Under the pieces are notes generated by a model. The model searched no databases and was not told the DNA's origin. It saw only the letters and a program-made list of their open reading frames with translations. This document shows positions 1 through 11,960 of a stretch of DNA of 64,000 nt, piece by piece. Position 1 is the first letter of the stretch. The number at the start of each line of letters is the position of its first letter. The stretch lies in NCBI GenBank assembly GCA_036426205.1, contig CM071570.1:69279585-69343584 (forward strand), given 5' to 3'. A program made the translations under genes and the position numbers. The stretch is from Ascaphus truei (taxonomy: Eukaryota > Chordata > Amphibia > Anura > Ascaphidae).

Positions 1-498
1 TCACCGTTAGGCAACATTTTGTTTTAATGTTGTTTGTTTTATAAGTTAAATTATTTTTATTATCACATATCCACTTTGACAAATACTCACATCTACATAA
101 ATATTTTTAAAACTTAATTGTTGGAATGTAGATTCAATTTTTATTAATAAAAAATTCCATGTGTATTGTTTTTGACATACAATACATCTGTTATGTTAAA
201 AATAAGATGAACCATATTTGCATACTACCTATCTAACATCCAAACTAAACTAAACTAAAGCCATTTATTATTTAATTTACTATGGATGTTTAATGTCATT
301 AAATAATATGATTTAGTAAGGTTTCAAATACAGATATCTGCATGTTACACGATCCTCTCAGATATGGATAAACACCTCATAAGTTAGATATACAATATGT
401 TTGACATCATAGAACTATTGAGTCAATAACAATATATAAGTAGAAATATTATTACATGGTATTATGTTTTTTAATTATTTTAATATGATGTATTATAG
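1..498. other. AT-rich stretch without a gene
   Basis: No reading frame, RNA gene or repeat that I recognise. It ends in a pyrimidine/AT tract and an AG at 497-498, which is the splice acceptor of the transposase exon that follows. The stretch may be intron of that pseudogene or an unrelated insertion; exon 1 is not visible and would lie outside the window. Confidence 0.5.
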
Positions 499-875
499 GT
501 GACACAGTTTACGGGAACAGATCATGGCTCTTAACCCCACTGGCTAACACTCAAACTCCTGCAGAGGAAAGATATAATGTGGCAAACGTATCCACCAGGA
601 CGGTTATAGAGAGGACATTTGGACTGTTGAAAAGTCGGTTTAGATGTCTTGATCACTCAGGTGGTGCCCTACAGTAAAGGCCTAAAAAGGTGTCTAACTT
701 AGTGATTTGTTGCTGCATTTTTCACAATATTGCACAGCGTCAAAATCTTCAAAACGACATACGGTAGGGTCTGGATGAGGAGCCTCCTGTTCATGCTGCA
801 GGGGATCGGGAGCAAACAGTCAGTGGGGTGGAGACACATCTGAATGTGATAAACAACTATTTTTCATCTAGGCAA
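499..875 (+). pseudogene. PIF/Harbinger transposase, second exon, decayed
   Basis: The translated frame matches exon 2 of the transposase at 55783-56159 residue for residue over most of its length. It contains the GD of the second catalytic Asp right at the splice junction, a block with AEERYN, and VIERTFGLLKSRF, which carries the catalytic Glu of the DDE_Tnp_4 fold. The acceptor ends in ATTATAG as in the intact gene. An in-frame TAA at 676-678 follows the RCLDHSGG segment, and another stop lies near the QNDIR block, so it cannot make the full protein. Exon 1 is not found in the 498 bases upstream. It is a copy of the same family as the intact gene but clearly diverged from it. Confidence 0.85.
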
Positions 876-1926
876 TGTGTTAATATTAATATATACATTC
901 ATTCATGTTTATGACAATGACATTTTACAAATATTATCATCTTAGGATAGGGATGCCTGTAAGCAACTTCTTTGCCCACGTGTACAAACATATATGGCTA
1001 AGGTATGTGAAGCTCAAATATCTTGTATAAACGCATGTAATAACATGTGTAACATTTGTGCATGAGAGGACTATGTTGAGCATGTTCAAATGTTATGTTC
1101 ATTTTTGTGTTGTGTATGTGTTAAAATTTGGTGTTTCTTATTTTTCATTCATATTAAACTAATCATCATTGAAGACATCTCTAAAATTGTATGCACATTA
1201 AAGTTTAACATTAAATCTATTTTGTTTAACATTATGTTCTGTGTGTTTATATCTAAAGAAAATGTCCGGATGCAATATTAACATATGTCCGTGACAATTA
1301 GATACATTATAACGAACTGAGATAACAAATAATGTATGTCCTTTCTCTATCAGAAATATCTTAATTATTATTGGCCGCAAAAAACAGGAGATGACGATGA
1401 ACCCGGGCATAGAAGCTTACAGATATTTACAGATTACTTGAAGTGCTTTAAATGTGTTAATTCCACATTTTTAGCGTTGCCAAAGTCCATTAGTCTTGTG
1501 TGTCCATGCTCTACTGGGAGAGGTGGAGGAGGGTACACTGTGTAGAATTGTTATGGAACATATTTGTAGACGCATACGCATTATACGCTTTTACATTAAA
1601 CTCATGCACATGCACGAATGGAACACTCGGAATGCACATGTACTACATCACAGAGCCCCAATTTTTAACACCATCACTTGCCTAGCACAATATGTGGAAT
1701 GTTTGCCTGTATTTTGTTATGCTTCTTATTAACGTAGTTTGCATATATACATGTTGACATTTATTATCTTTCTTGATAATTAACATTATGTAAAAAAAAG
1801 TTTTCTTTTGAACAAAGAAGATGCAGGATTGAGAAATTGATAAAAGTAATGATATACTGTATAGTGCTCCTAAATTGGAACTCCTTAGGCACTGCATACA
1901 TGTGATGCATACCATGCTATTAGCTA
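876..1926. other. No recognisable gene
   Basis: AT-rich sequence with only short chance reading frames. The first part may be the 3' non-coding tail of the Harbinger copy. I see nothing else in it that can be supported. Confidence 0.45.
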
Positions 1927-2246
1927 CAGGTGCGCCGACGAGTATTCTAAAACTTGCCTTAAACTTGCCTTGGAATCCAGGTACATGATGGGTACATGCT
2001 GCATTTCAGTGACATTTCTGCAGAGACTAATGGCCCATCCGACTAACACAGTAGGGGTCCCTGGCAGTCCCATTCATTTTGAATGGGACTGCCAGGGACC
2101 CCCGCTGTTAATTCGATGGGCCATTAGTTTGTCTGCAGAAATGTTACAGCATGTACCCAGCATGTACCCAGCATGTACCCAGCATGTACCTGAGTCTTGT
2201 TGGAGATTGGCCAAGATCTGTTTTAGAATACTCATTGGCACTACAG
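1927..2246. mobile_element. Palindromic TA-flanked MITE, 320 bp
   Basis: The two halves are reverse complements: GAGTATTCTAAAAC near the left end pairs with GTTTTAGAATACTC near the right end. The centre has a near-perfect hairpin around 2035-2135 (GGTCCCTGGCAGTCCCATTCA facing its complement). TA dinucleotides flank both ends (1925-1926 and 2247-2248) and the ends read CAGG...CTACAG. This is the form of a Tc1/mariner-type non-autonomous element. No coding capacity. Confidence 0.7.
2150..2193 (+). repeat. 11-bp tandem repeat, four units
   Basis: Four head-to-tail copies of CATGTACCCAG, the last diverged, inside the right arm of the 1927-2246 MITE. The left arm has only one or two degenerate copies, so the array expanded after the palindrome formed. 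Confidence 0.8.
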
Positions 2247-3264
2247 TATATTATAGCTTTATTTCCTCTTTTCTCTTTGCAGTGAAAGAAATTCAAAAGA
2301 CATCATACATACATCATACAAAATTGTGTGAAGGGACTTCTTCATTTTGGAGCTGGAGGAGGGGTCAGGGCTAGACTTCCCATAGGAGGTGGATGGGGCA
2401 TCCTCTATGTTCCTTTCATGCTTGAGGAGTATGATCTGAAAATTCTGGCTGCAGTTTTAAAAGAAAACAACAAAGTCATTTAATATACACTCCCCATCTT
2501 TTTTGGACATATTATTGTATGAAACAGTAGCACAGTCTACACTTGATACACAGTACTGTAAACAGAAATTCGTACAACACACAGACAACTATGCTCATGG
2601 ATCAGTGAACAATATCCTCCAGTCCCCATCCAGCCCCTCGTAGTTGCCTTCCCCCTCCTACTTCCACATTGGGTGGCTATTATCCTCATTGAACTGGTGC
2701 CAAGGAGGCCATCCATGTCCCTCCACTGCTCATTGCTAAGCCACAGCCTGTGGAGCGTATTAGCTTGGTCAGTGTAGCGCCACAAAACATAAAGTACTGT
2801 GTTAGAGAGTTTAAACATTACAGTATATTGTATATATCATTTGTAAATAAACACAAAAATCTAATATTATAGTAGGTACGATATTCACACTTACTCTGAT
2901 AGGTAAAACTACCATCTAAATTTGATTAATCAGGTCCCAGTACTCCTGTGGGAACTGCCAGTGCAGGGATGTGGAGGTGCTCTGTGGGGTCCCGGAGGAT
3001 TCTGTGGGGTATCCTTTGCTGACCATCTTAGATATGATGATACATTCTAGCACGGGGTCATTAAATTGTTGCTTTTAGTTAATCAAGTACAGTCTAAACA
3101 AAGCAAGGGAGGTGTTGAGTGATCTTAAGAGAACTAGTGTCTTATACAAATCTGTCACAATCTGATAATAATTTATTTTACACCTGAACATTTGCCCACC
3201 ACTGAAATTAATTAAAGTTCTTTACTTAACAAAAACACCTATTAAGTTATTGTGCCATTCAGTA
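2247..3264. other. No certain gene
   Basis: A minus-strand frame at 2537-2818 and a short one near 2920-3040 are open but match nothing I know with confidence. Their place beside a Harbinger exon would fit the second (Myb/SANT-like) Harbinger protein, but I see no SANT motif and do not call it. Confidence 0.35.
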
Positions 3265-3428
3265 GGTTCACCGCGGGCATGGACAAAAATATTCACTGTG
3301 CCATCTGTCGGACACATACTGAATGGCAATTAAATAAATTAACACCACAAAATTGCATGTGTAATTACATTAGCCGCCCGCAGCTGGATCATGCCTTGTC
3401 ATGGTACTGAAAAAAGTAAATCTTGCAA
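3265..3428. repeat. Dispersed repeat, also at 12690-12860
   Basis: Shares the blocks GTGCCATCTG, ACACATACTGAA, AAATTAAATAAAT and a CATGCCTT...AGTACTGAA tail in the same order with 12690-12860. Family unknown; no coding frame. Confidence 0.5.
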
Positions 3429-3655
3429 CATTGTAGTTACATATTAGATGAGATTCAAAAAAGACATACATCCATCAAGTTCAACCTATGCTATATTTAG
3501 ACAACAGATACTTTATCTTATATTTGTACTCCAGACGAAGGCAAACAATTGATCCAGACAAAGGCAAACAAGAAAAAAAACAGTGAAATATTATCTAATG
3601 ATATCTCACAGGGGAAAAAATAAACTCCTTCCTGATTCCACAGTGTACAGTAGTT
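3429..3655 (-). mobile_element. 3' end of a CR1-like LINE, truncated
   Basis: The reverse complement follows the 3' untranslated tail at 19830-20046 closely: GATATCATT, TTGTTTGCCTT, AAAGTATCTGTTGTCTAAAT, GCATAGGTTGAACTTGATGGA and a TATGTAAC end. Only the last ~220 bp is present, the usual 5'-truncated product of LINE reverse transcription. It carries a local duplication of the GTTTGCCTT..TCTGGA block. Confidence 0.85.
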
Positions 3656-3959
3656 TAGAGTCACTCTTAAATGCAGGTTGAGTACTGAATGAATTGAGAG
3701 AGACTGCTATTTTCTCACCTCCTGTAGATTTGAAGCTTTCTTTCTGGCTTTCAAAAGCATTATATCTTCTGCCTTTTTCTCATGCATGTTGCTTCCAGAT
3801 TTCCAGTATTAGTGGTAAAGCAGATTTTCAATGAGATGCAATAGATTTAACATTTAAACTTTGTTCTGTAAAATGTACAATCATTTACTCTTTTGACCAT
3901 TTTTATTTTCAAATGTAAATCCAATTTGTATCCAAAAATACCAAATGTATTTAGTTGTA
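3656..3959. other. AT-rich, nothing recognised
   Basis: No reading frame or repeat that I can name. Confidence 0.5.
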
Positions 3960-3961
3960 TA

Positions 3962-4772
3962 GAGGCATACCCCGGTTTAAGGACACTCACTTTAAGAACA
4001 CTCACGAGTAAGGACATATAGCCTAATAGGCAAATGGCAGCACGCGCATGCGCCTGTCAGCATGTCCTGAACAGCAATACCGGCTCCCTACCTGTACCAA
4101 AGCTGTGCACATGTGGGGAGACTATAGAGCCTGTTACAAATGAGTTATTTACATCAGTTAAGCAAGTATATGACTGAGGACCCGCTGCGGTAGGCCGCGC
4201 GGGCCAACAGCCCCTTACCTCATGTCTGGCTGTCCCCGCTGCCTCCTTCCGACAAGGCTCACTATGCGTCAGCCGCCAGGGGATGCAAGAGGATTGCGAT
4301 CCCGAGCAGTGATGCGTCACGTGGTGCGCTGGTGAGCCTATCAGCACTGGGGTCTAGAACTGTCAGAGCTTCCCCCACCTCCAAAAGGTGTATGTATGTG
4401 TGTGTGTATATGTTGTGTGTTGTGTGTGGGGGGGGGAATGGACCGGGGGGGGAAGGACGGACTGACCGGGGGGGAGAGGGGAGCTGCACGGAGAGCGAGC
4501 AGCAGAGGGCATGTGTGGGGGCTCGCTGCACCCTCATGCAGCCCGGGAGACCCCAGCTGCAGCCCTCCACTCAAACCACGCCCCACCCCCGCTCCCTCTC
4601 CACGCGCCACCTGCATGCAGTGCAGGCGTGCTGACTGAAGAAGTGGGGCCTCAGCCTATGATGATTGTACATGCATCGATAAGTGGAAAAAAGTAGTGCT
4701 TCACTTTAAGTACATTTTCACTTTACATAGATGCTCTGGACCCATTGCGTACGTTAATGCGGGGTATGCCTG
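3962..4772. mobile_element. Tigger/pogo-like non-autonomous DNA transposon
   Basis: The ends are inverted: AGGCATACCCCGG on the left and GGGGTATGCCTG on the right, each beside a TA (3960-3961, 4773-4774). Ends reading CAGGCATACC with a TA target are the signature of Tigger (pogo branch of Tc1/mariner). The interior has no transposase frame; it is GC- and CpG-rich, with G-runs at about 4427-4480, and is unlike the AT-rich flanks. Confidence 0.8.
4427..4490 (+). repeat. G-run cluster, possible G-quadruplex
   Basis: A TGTG microsatellite followed by at least three runs of 7-9 G within 64 bases, inside the Tigger-like element. It meets the usual four-run G-quadruplex pattern if the flanking GGGAG runs are counted. 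Confidence 0.55.
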
Positions 4773-7499
4773 TACATTTTTAGTGGTTTTAAATCTAATA
4801 CAATTCTAACAGTGTCTGAACAAATTTGCCTTTCACAACTACAATTAAAAAAATTAAACAATTTGGTGTTGAAATATTTTAGTTCATCTCTCTTTTGCTG
4901 CATTTTATTTTCTTTCAGTGGTTAAATTACAAGCATCAATTTTTCAGCTACAGTAGAGAAGCAATATTTTAAACCCTCGAAATGCCTTGCACTTTTTAAT
5001 ATTCAACTTGGCCTGTATTGAACAGCTGGAGTCATCAGAGAAGGACACACAGTCTGGCCATACTGACTGATATCATCTGGTAAATGCTAGACTTAACCAT
5101 AATGAAATGATACAGAACTGCAGTGCAATTCAAATAATGCTTTTTTCTTTAAAGTATGTTCAAATTATAGCTTTTACTGCTAGAAAAGCAAATTATTGTC
5201 AATTGTGTTTAAAATGTTTAGAAGCAGATGGTCAAATGATTTTTGCAAGCAAATTGCATAAAGACATCAATACCCCCGGATATAAATGACTAATAAAAAC
5301 AAGTGGCAAAAAAGAGAGGTGATGGGGACAGATTTTTGCTGTTAAGTGAAATAACAGTTTTCTCTTTCTTTAGAGCATTTTCTTTTATATACTATAGCTT
5401 AAACATATTATTATCGTGTTTGTAATGCTTTTTGTTGCTTTCATCAAAGAATGTCTGAGCTGCAAATATATTACAAACAGAATATTAATATAGGTAAAGA
5501 GTCAAAAAAGATATAAATACAAACATGAATTGGCCAACTGACAATTGATCAATACTATAGATCCTAATGTTAAATACTTGTACTGTAATTGCATGTCCAT
5601 GTTTATCAAAAAGGGTAGTCACAATAACATTACCCCAATAACTGTAAAAAAAATTGGCATAAAGATAGGAAACTTTGCTTAAAGTGCCATCAACTAATAG
5701 TTAATAATTATGTAGTAATATACTGTAATAATAATCACACCCTTACCCAATACCCAATGTTCTGGTAGAACCAAAGGGGTTAAAATACTTTTTTTTAAAA
5801 TAACCCAGCAATAAAAAAAACTAAACATAATGAAACATTTGTAAAAAGTATTTTTTTATTAACACCTTAGTAGTGCAAAAGCTTAGCTAGGCAAGGTCAA
5901 GCCACTGAAGTCTATATAGAGCTAATGAATACAGTACCTACAGTATGCTAACATCCCTAACGCTAACTAACATGATTCGCCATGATTATCAGGCTCCTGT
6001 GGGTTCAAAAAAATAAAGTATTAACTGTTTTAGTAAGGGCATAGTTTGCCTGAATGGTGCCAAATAGGTTAAATAAAAAATGTACAACTTTTTCCCTTCC
6101 CCACCCAGAACTAATCCAAATGTGTGGCCATTTTCTGGGCCCAAACCGACGCTACAATCCCTAATTTAGGTAAAGGCAAGTAAAAAAATGAAATTAAAAA
6201 AACTTCAGCCAAACTTATGATCTCATTCATGTGTTTCCTTCTTGAAGGCCCATTCAAACTATACAGTAAATAAATGGAAAGATGGAATGCAACAATCTTC
6301 ATGCTGCAATGGGCCCTACTCCATGGGACTGATAATTTCTTCAACTCATGTTTATCTTGAGCCGGTGATCACCCATCCTCAGCATTGATAGAGGATAGGA
6401 ATAATCTCTCACATCAATATTTTCCTTAATATTAATAATAATATTAATTAATAATTATTAATAATAATAATATTTCCTTCCTTAACTTTGACTCCATTTA
6501 TACCTCAGACAATGTTGTATCCATTCAACAACTTTGGAACCCAATTAAAGGCATATAAACTTGTTTTTCGGTCTTCTACACTGTATGCTTCAAACAATTT
6601 ACTAAAATTTAAATAAGATACATTTACAGTTCCACCATTATTCATTACCTTAGTCACTTAGTCAAAACATCAATCAGATTTTGTATATGTTTTCTCCCCC
6701 ATAAACATATGGTGCATGGGAATTGGATTTTAGATATTCAACAATTCTTTCCATATTTTTCCATTAATGTCCACTCTATTGATGCCACAGATATTGGTCT
6801 ATTATTACCATCTTGTTCCCTACTTAAAATTTTGTAAATTGCAATGGGGACTATGTTTGCCCTTGTCCAGTAATCTGGTACTACATTATAGGCTAGTTAG
6901 TGTGTTGAAACTGCTTAATCTATTTCAATATTCTTTAATATATCCCATCTAGCCCCACGGTCATTTAAAAAATATATATTTGTATTTGTTTTTTAATAAC
7001 ATTAAACAAATAGTTTGCAAATAGGTTTGCGGCTACTGTAGTACTTTGCAGTAACAACAGGTGTCTTTATCCTAAATTATCCTAAATTCAATGTAACCCA
7101 CCCTTACACAATGTACTGTTTAAATGATTTTAAAAAAAGTGTAAAAATAAGATAATAAATGTATTTATAAATTCTAAAAATGTTATTATAGTAAATTAGA
7201 GATTTAAATAACAAAAACTGAAAAAAAATATATTACAATTCATTATTGTATTATATATAATAATTCTTACAATAATACCATCTTCTTCCACCAACATCAT
7301 CTTCTGTCTGTCTCTTGTACAGTTTGAACTCACCTTTAAAATAATCGAGAATACATATAGGCATTAATTAAATGGTGCTGCTGTGTTGGTACACTGCTGC
7401 ACATGCACAATCTATGTGAACTGTATGGAACGCATACACTTTATTCATTCCATTGAATTTGTGCACATGCATGGTACAGATATATGCCAACTGAATGGA
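4773..7499. other. AT-rich stretch without genes
   Basis: Low-complexity, AT-rich DNA with only short chance frames. It contains an AAT/ATT simple repeat at about 6418-6477. Nothing else could be supported on either strand. Confidence 0.55.
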
Positions 7500-7516
7500 A
7501 AACATACATCATTACC

Positions 7517-7835
7517 TTAATTAGTCAATAGTAATATTTTGTCAGTGGATGTGGTTCCTACATGAACAAGGTGTTGACATTTATCAGGCTGCATTTGCGA
7601 AACAATCACTGAAAACAAGAATTTAGGAAGGAACAAAAGTTGCACATGCCTTAACAATTGAACCCCTGATGAGGATCGGGCACAGGCTCCACCCCCGTCA
7701 AGCTCCAGTTGCGTGATTCGTTTCAGTGTGTACTGCCTTTGTGCCTTTGGAGGAATTCTGCATCTGATTTGTTGACTCTCAATGTACATAAGATTCTTAT
7801 GGTCAGTAAGAATAGTAACCGGGTTTCATACACTC
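7517..7835 (-). pseudogene. Ty3/gypsy RNase H fragment
   Basis: The minus-strand frame reads PVTILTDHKNLMYIES near 7770-7830, the RNase H segment (TDHKNL-Y) typical of Ty3/gypsy pol. A stop lies just before it, and downstream (7517-7740) the frame no longer follows the family. Reverse transcriptase and integrase are absent, so this is a relic, probably cut by the LTR-like sequence to its right. Confidence 0.6.
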
Positions 7836-7849
7836 CATCAGGCTCTTCT

Positions 7850-8813
7850 TTGTCCCAATAAGTCAGGAAATGCCATTTTTCAGTGAGACCTGGGAGAGTC
7901 ACACTGGGAATACTCTTCTCTTTCTCCGCAGGTTTTCCTGGATATTTCCCAATAGATCCTATAGTTGCCGAATCCAGTTATCCACTGCTGGGACCCGGGA
8001 CGCAGCCACGGATGAAGGAAGTGTCGAGGGGTGGAACCCATATTTTGAAAAGAGCTGGGATTCCTGTGACGACTTGCTCCGTAAGTTGTTATGGGAGAAT
8101 TCCGCTGTCACGGGAGACCAGGTTATTTACAATTTTTTACCAGGGTCATTCATTGAGCAAAACAAGGTAGAGAAATAAATTGTAATTTATTCGGTATAAA
8201 TCCGCTTACACACAGTGAAACACAAAATACAGGCGAAAAGACACACTTACTTTAGGGCGGGGTTGAAAACTAGACTTTACTAGGTACAGAGAACTCTTTG
8301 GGGGAGTTTTACCCTGACTGGGACTTATCCCGAAATCTCCTGGAAGCCAAATCGGCATGAAATACCACATGCCACGGCTACGTTCTCTTATGAAAACTTG
8401 GTCCCTTCTGACCACGAGTCAGTCCGAATCTCCCGGAACTCAAATTGGCAAAAAATCCCAGCCATGACTACTACGTTAGATTCTGAGAAGTTAGGTGCAA
8501 AATGCTGGACTTAGTCTCAGGCAGGCAGGCTTTTCAGGCTTGAAATCGACGCTGGTTGCTTTGCTATTACAAACAAAGCATCTTTGAAAAGCCCGCTCGC
8601 GCTCTTTCAGCTCTGACTCAAGGGGAACACACAATCAGATTGGCTCATGGCTTCTTATAGTATTCTCTGCTTCATTCATAAAATAGAAGCAGGCCAGACA
8701 GCCAATCAGCACGTGGGAACTTTCTCAAGCAGCCAATCAGAGCAAAGCCGGGTAGAAAAGCCGGGCCAGCGGGGAATTTGAAATAGCCAAGAGACATGTG
8801 CAAGCCTGCCACA
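7850..8813 (-). mobile_element. Candidate LTR of a minus-strand retrotransposon
   Basis: Read on the minus strand, a purine tract (AGCTGGGGGCAGA, 8814-8826) is followed by TGTGGCAGG at 8813, as at a polypurine tract/3' LTR boundary. Then come three CCAATC-type boxes (8630-8760), a TATAAG near 8655 and AATAAA near 8175-8190, in U3-R order. The far end (CA plus TSD) is not clear and no protein is encoded. Plus-strand frames of 95-102 aa here resemble nothing. Confidence 0.4.
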
Positions 8814-10140
8814 TCTGCCCCCAGCTATCCCAATGCCACACGCTGGGCAGGCGCCCCTAGGTCTGGCAGATCAAGTGGCATCCCGGAGGACTGCCATTGA
8901 TGTCCTATTACTCTGTCTTTCCCCACTAAACAACTGCCGTTCACACCTCTGGGCATTCTCTAGCTGCTTTGAACTCCGATGTCTAGCAGGCATACCAGCG
9001 TCTGTGGGTTTGCACGGGCTGCATGTTTGGACATCGGTTTCGAATGTAAAACACCCTGAAATACATTTTAATAAACACTGTGTCTCAGTGAACCCATTCA
9101 GCTATGTGGGACTTTAGGTGAGGATCTTGGGGTTTGAAAACTAGGAGTCTGGGAGACACTGTGTGGCCCCAGTGCAACTCACCTTGGGTACCAGAAAATA
9201 GTGCGAGTAAGCCGGGTAGAATTATATGGCCACCAGTAACTTTATCCCCAGACCTCCTGCAATCAAAATTACTTGTTTTTCACCCCAAAACCCTACCTAA
9301 GACTTAGACTCCCAAAGTTTGGAGTCTCTAGGGTACAGGGAACAGAAAAGGAAAAACTGTTTTATTTCTGTCTGGCTTATTTCCCCACACACTTTCCCTT
9401 TGACTCAGTTTGGACTCTCAGAGTCCCCCCAACCTTATGTATAGTTGGGCACCCACGTAGCATATACTGTTTGTGAGTCACCTTGGCACAAGCTGGGCTA
9501 CCCCCCTTAACCCAGGGATTCCCTCAGCTCAAGGAATACATTTTTATCCCTATGCCTTATTCTCATTTCCAAGTTGTGCTGAAGCAGGGTGCCCTACTGG
9601 TGAGTTGTGGTTACCTTTTCAAGGGAAGTTTTGCTGGGACAATGTGCCTATATGTATCCGAGAATCTGGCATGATTCCTGGACACATTTATTGGGGAACG
9701 GTAACTCTGGACCCCAACCTTCTAGACACATTCTGTCAATGGTTCTTCCGCAAAACCCCCCTTGAAACTCACCCAATAGCAATCCCTGCTTGATTGCGTG
9801 CCCGGAAGGGAAAAACACAAAACAGGATTTTATTACAGTTTTTCAACACAGTTCAATGCAATAATGCACTGTTACACTGTTACTGGATCAAAGAGCTAAC
9901 TCTCTTGGACCCTTATACATGGAGCAGGGGTAACAAACGGGCTTGATCTTTATTATATAGCCTGGTTATCCCTCCCATAACATCTGCCCATGGCAATACT
10001 TCTGCTCAGTCTCGGACATAAAACAGCGGAAGTATCGTCCGCTCTGTCTATTCGACTGGGGATGGTAGGCGGACATGAATGCGGCAAAACCCAGAGTTAC
10101 TAGCAAAAGGCCCTCCAGAACATAGAAATGAACTGTGCCT
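8814..10140 (-). other. Possible LTR-element interior and second LTR-like end
   Basis: No coding frame recognised. Near 9982 the minus strand again shows GGGCAGA then TGTTATGGGAGGG, followed by a TATA-like CTATATAATAAAG. AATAAA is seen near 9690 on the minus strand. This suggests a second, related LTR end, but the boundaries cannot be fixed from sequence alone. Confidence 0.3.
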
Positions 10141-10159
10141 CCCCCCCCCCCCCCCCCCC
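10141..10159. repeat. Homopolymer of 19 C
   Basis: An uninterrupted C tract. A matching-length G tract lies at 52003-52021. Such tracts are unstable and length calls are often unreliable. Confidence 0.9.
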
Positions 10160-10244
10160 ACCCAACACAATTACCTGTGGTGCCACGTGAAGTTGGATGA
10201 TCTCACAGATGATCGAGAATGAGCTATGGGTTGCGTATCCCTGC

Positions 10245-11108
10245 TGTAACAGATGCTCGCTACAAAATGGACAGGACCGCGGGACCGAGGTGAGGATTAG
10301 AAAACACTGACCTGGAGATGCGAGGTTGCGGCCGGTGTGCAGGTTCCTATTAGTGGATAGCTGGGTCAGGATAGGAGAATGTAGATTACAGTAGACGAGC
10401 TGAGGTCGAGGGTTGGAGAGGTACTGCTGCGACACACTTTATTCGAGCAAATACCCAGTATGTACCTGGCAGATACCTGGAATGCGCCGCTCCTCACCTC
10501 AGACAAGCCCCGTTGCGTTTGCCTTCCCAGCCATGGTTCATGCCTGGCTGACGGGCGGCTGATCTGTTAAATGATAATGATTAGGATTTAATAGGCTGCA
10601 ATGCTTCGCGTGTCTACCAGATGGCATAAATTCATGAATTGTAATGCAGTATATATATACTGTGCAGTATTGCAGCCAGCGGGAATAAAATGCTTCAATC
10701 CCTGCCTGGAAAATAACGCAATGCTCTCGGGCAGAAAACAGTCACAAACCTCAATACACCCGAGTATACCCGAATTCGTGGGACTAGCCGAGCTCGAATA
10801 AAGTGTGTCGCCAGTGTATGGATCATATGGGTCATTAGCCGGGTCGTGAGTAGGCAAGAGTAGAATGGATGAGAGAAAGCCAGGGTCAAGGATAGCAGAC
10901 AGCAACAAGATGCACTGTAAACAAGGCTAGGCAGGGTGCTTGCAACCAGCAAACATCACAAGGTTTATGCTCAGCCAACTTCCTGGTAGAAGGGCTCAGC
11001 CTAAATATGAGGACTAGCAAATCAGATGCCTGATTGATGCTGCAGACAGAAGAAAACCAATCATGCGACTGGAGCTTGGCGAGGCAGAGTCTGCCCTGGA
11101 TCCTTACA
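10245..11108 (-). mobile_element. LTR (Ty3/gypsy type) carrying a nested MITE
   Basis: On the minus strand it begins TGTAAGGATCC, as does the solo LTR at 17936, and ends GCGAGCATCTGTTACA, so the ends are TG...CA with TGTAA/TTACA inverted. The last third (CACCTCGGTCCCGCGGTC...TTTGTAG) matches the end of the LTR at 25083-25615. A 393-bp MITE sits inside; without it the LTR is about 470 bp. The left and right 5-bp flanks (CCTGC, CAACC) are not a duplication, so this may be one LTR of a broken element and not a clean solo LTR. The minus-strand CR1-like LINE abuts its 5' end. Confidence 0.7.
10424..10816. mobile_element. Tc1/mariner-type MITE, copy 1
   Basis: The terminal inverted repeats share CGACACACTTTATTCGAG and the insertion is flanked by TA (10422-10423, 10817-10818). 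The whole sequence is nearly identical, in inverse orientation, to 39063-39465, differing mainly in the length of a central TA repeat. No coding frame. The two outer ends differ slightly (CACTGG- versus CTGCTG-). Confidence 0.85.
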
Positions 11109-11960
11109 CAACCTTAAGGGATGACCATGTGTCTTTTATGATGAATAGTTATTTTGAAAGCTCCTTGTACTGTCCTCAAATATATTTGTATATAGTTATC
11201 ATATCCCCTCTTAGATGCCTCTTTTCTAATTTAAACAAATCTAATTTAGCTAGCCTCTCCTCATAAGTCAGATAATACATTCCATTTATTAATTTGGTGG
11301 CTCTTCTCTGCACTTTCTCTAGTTCCATAATGTTTTTTTCTAAGGAGTGGTGCCCAAAATTGTATTCCATATTCAAGGTGTGGTCTTACTAATGTTTTAT
11401 AAAGGTTAATAATCATGTTTACTTCCCTTCCATCCATTGCTTGTATAATGCAAGTTAAGATCTTGTTTGTCTTAGCAGTTACTGCATGACTTTGGGCACT
11501 ATTGCAAAGCCTGCTGTTTACAAGCACTTCTAAATCCTTCTCCATCAAGGATTCCCCTAATTTATCCACATTTAATTTGTAAGTCTTCTGTTTATTCTTG
11601 AACCCAAATGCATAACATACATGTATCTGTATTAAAGCTACTGTAATCTGCCATTTACCTGTTACCTGCCAAAGTTTCCAGTCTGTCCAAGTCCTGGAGA
11701 GAAATTACATCCTGCTCTGATTCTACTACCTTACACAATTTAGTGTCATCAGAAAAGATGGAAACTTTGCTCTCGATGCCAACCTCAAGGTCATTAATAC
11801 ACAAGTTAAAAATCAGGTATCCCAGTACCAATCCCTGAGGTACTCCACTAACCACTTTAACCCAACATAAAAAAGTTCAATTTATGACAACTCTCTGTTG
11901 TCTATACTTCAACCAGTTTTTAGTCCAATTTGCTTTATTTGTACACTAACCTCGTGTGGA
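11109..11960 (-). pseudogene. CR1-like LINE reverse transcriptase, C-terminal part
   Basis: Three successive minus-strand frames match the plus-strand LINE at 17880-19560: SGVPQG-VLG, INDLEVGIESKVSIF-DDTKLCKV (the catalytic DD, with a Ser for Ala before it), then RRATKLINGM-YLTYEERLAKL. Frameshifts and stops separate them. The family encodes an endonuclease/reverse transcriptase acting in target-primed reverse transcription. The 3' end stops inside the coding tail at the LTR (11108). Confidence 0.88.

Noticed and set aside
2537..2818. Minus-strand frame as the Myb/SANT partner of Harbinger
   Set aside because: No SANT/Myb tryptophan pattern is visible; position alone is not enough.
4262..4638. 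Several overlapping frames of 80-102 codons on both strands
   Set aside because: GC-rich interior of the Tigger-like element; low-complexity, no family.
7870..8178. Open frames of 102 and 95 codons on the plus strand
   Set aside because: They lie in a region with LTR features on the other strand and show no known motif; two frames open at once suggests GC-rich chance.
9473..9793. Open frame of 106 codons
   Set aside because: No motif, no splice or start context, and inside a probable LTR-element region.
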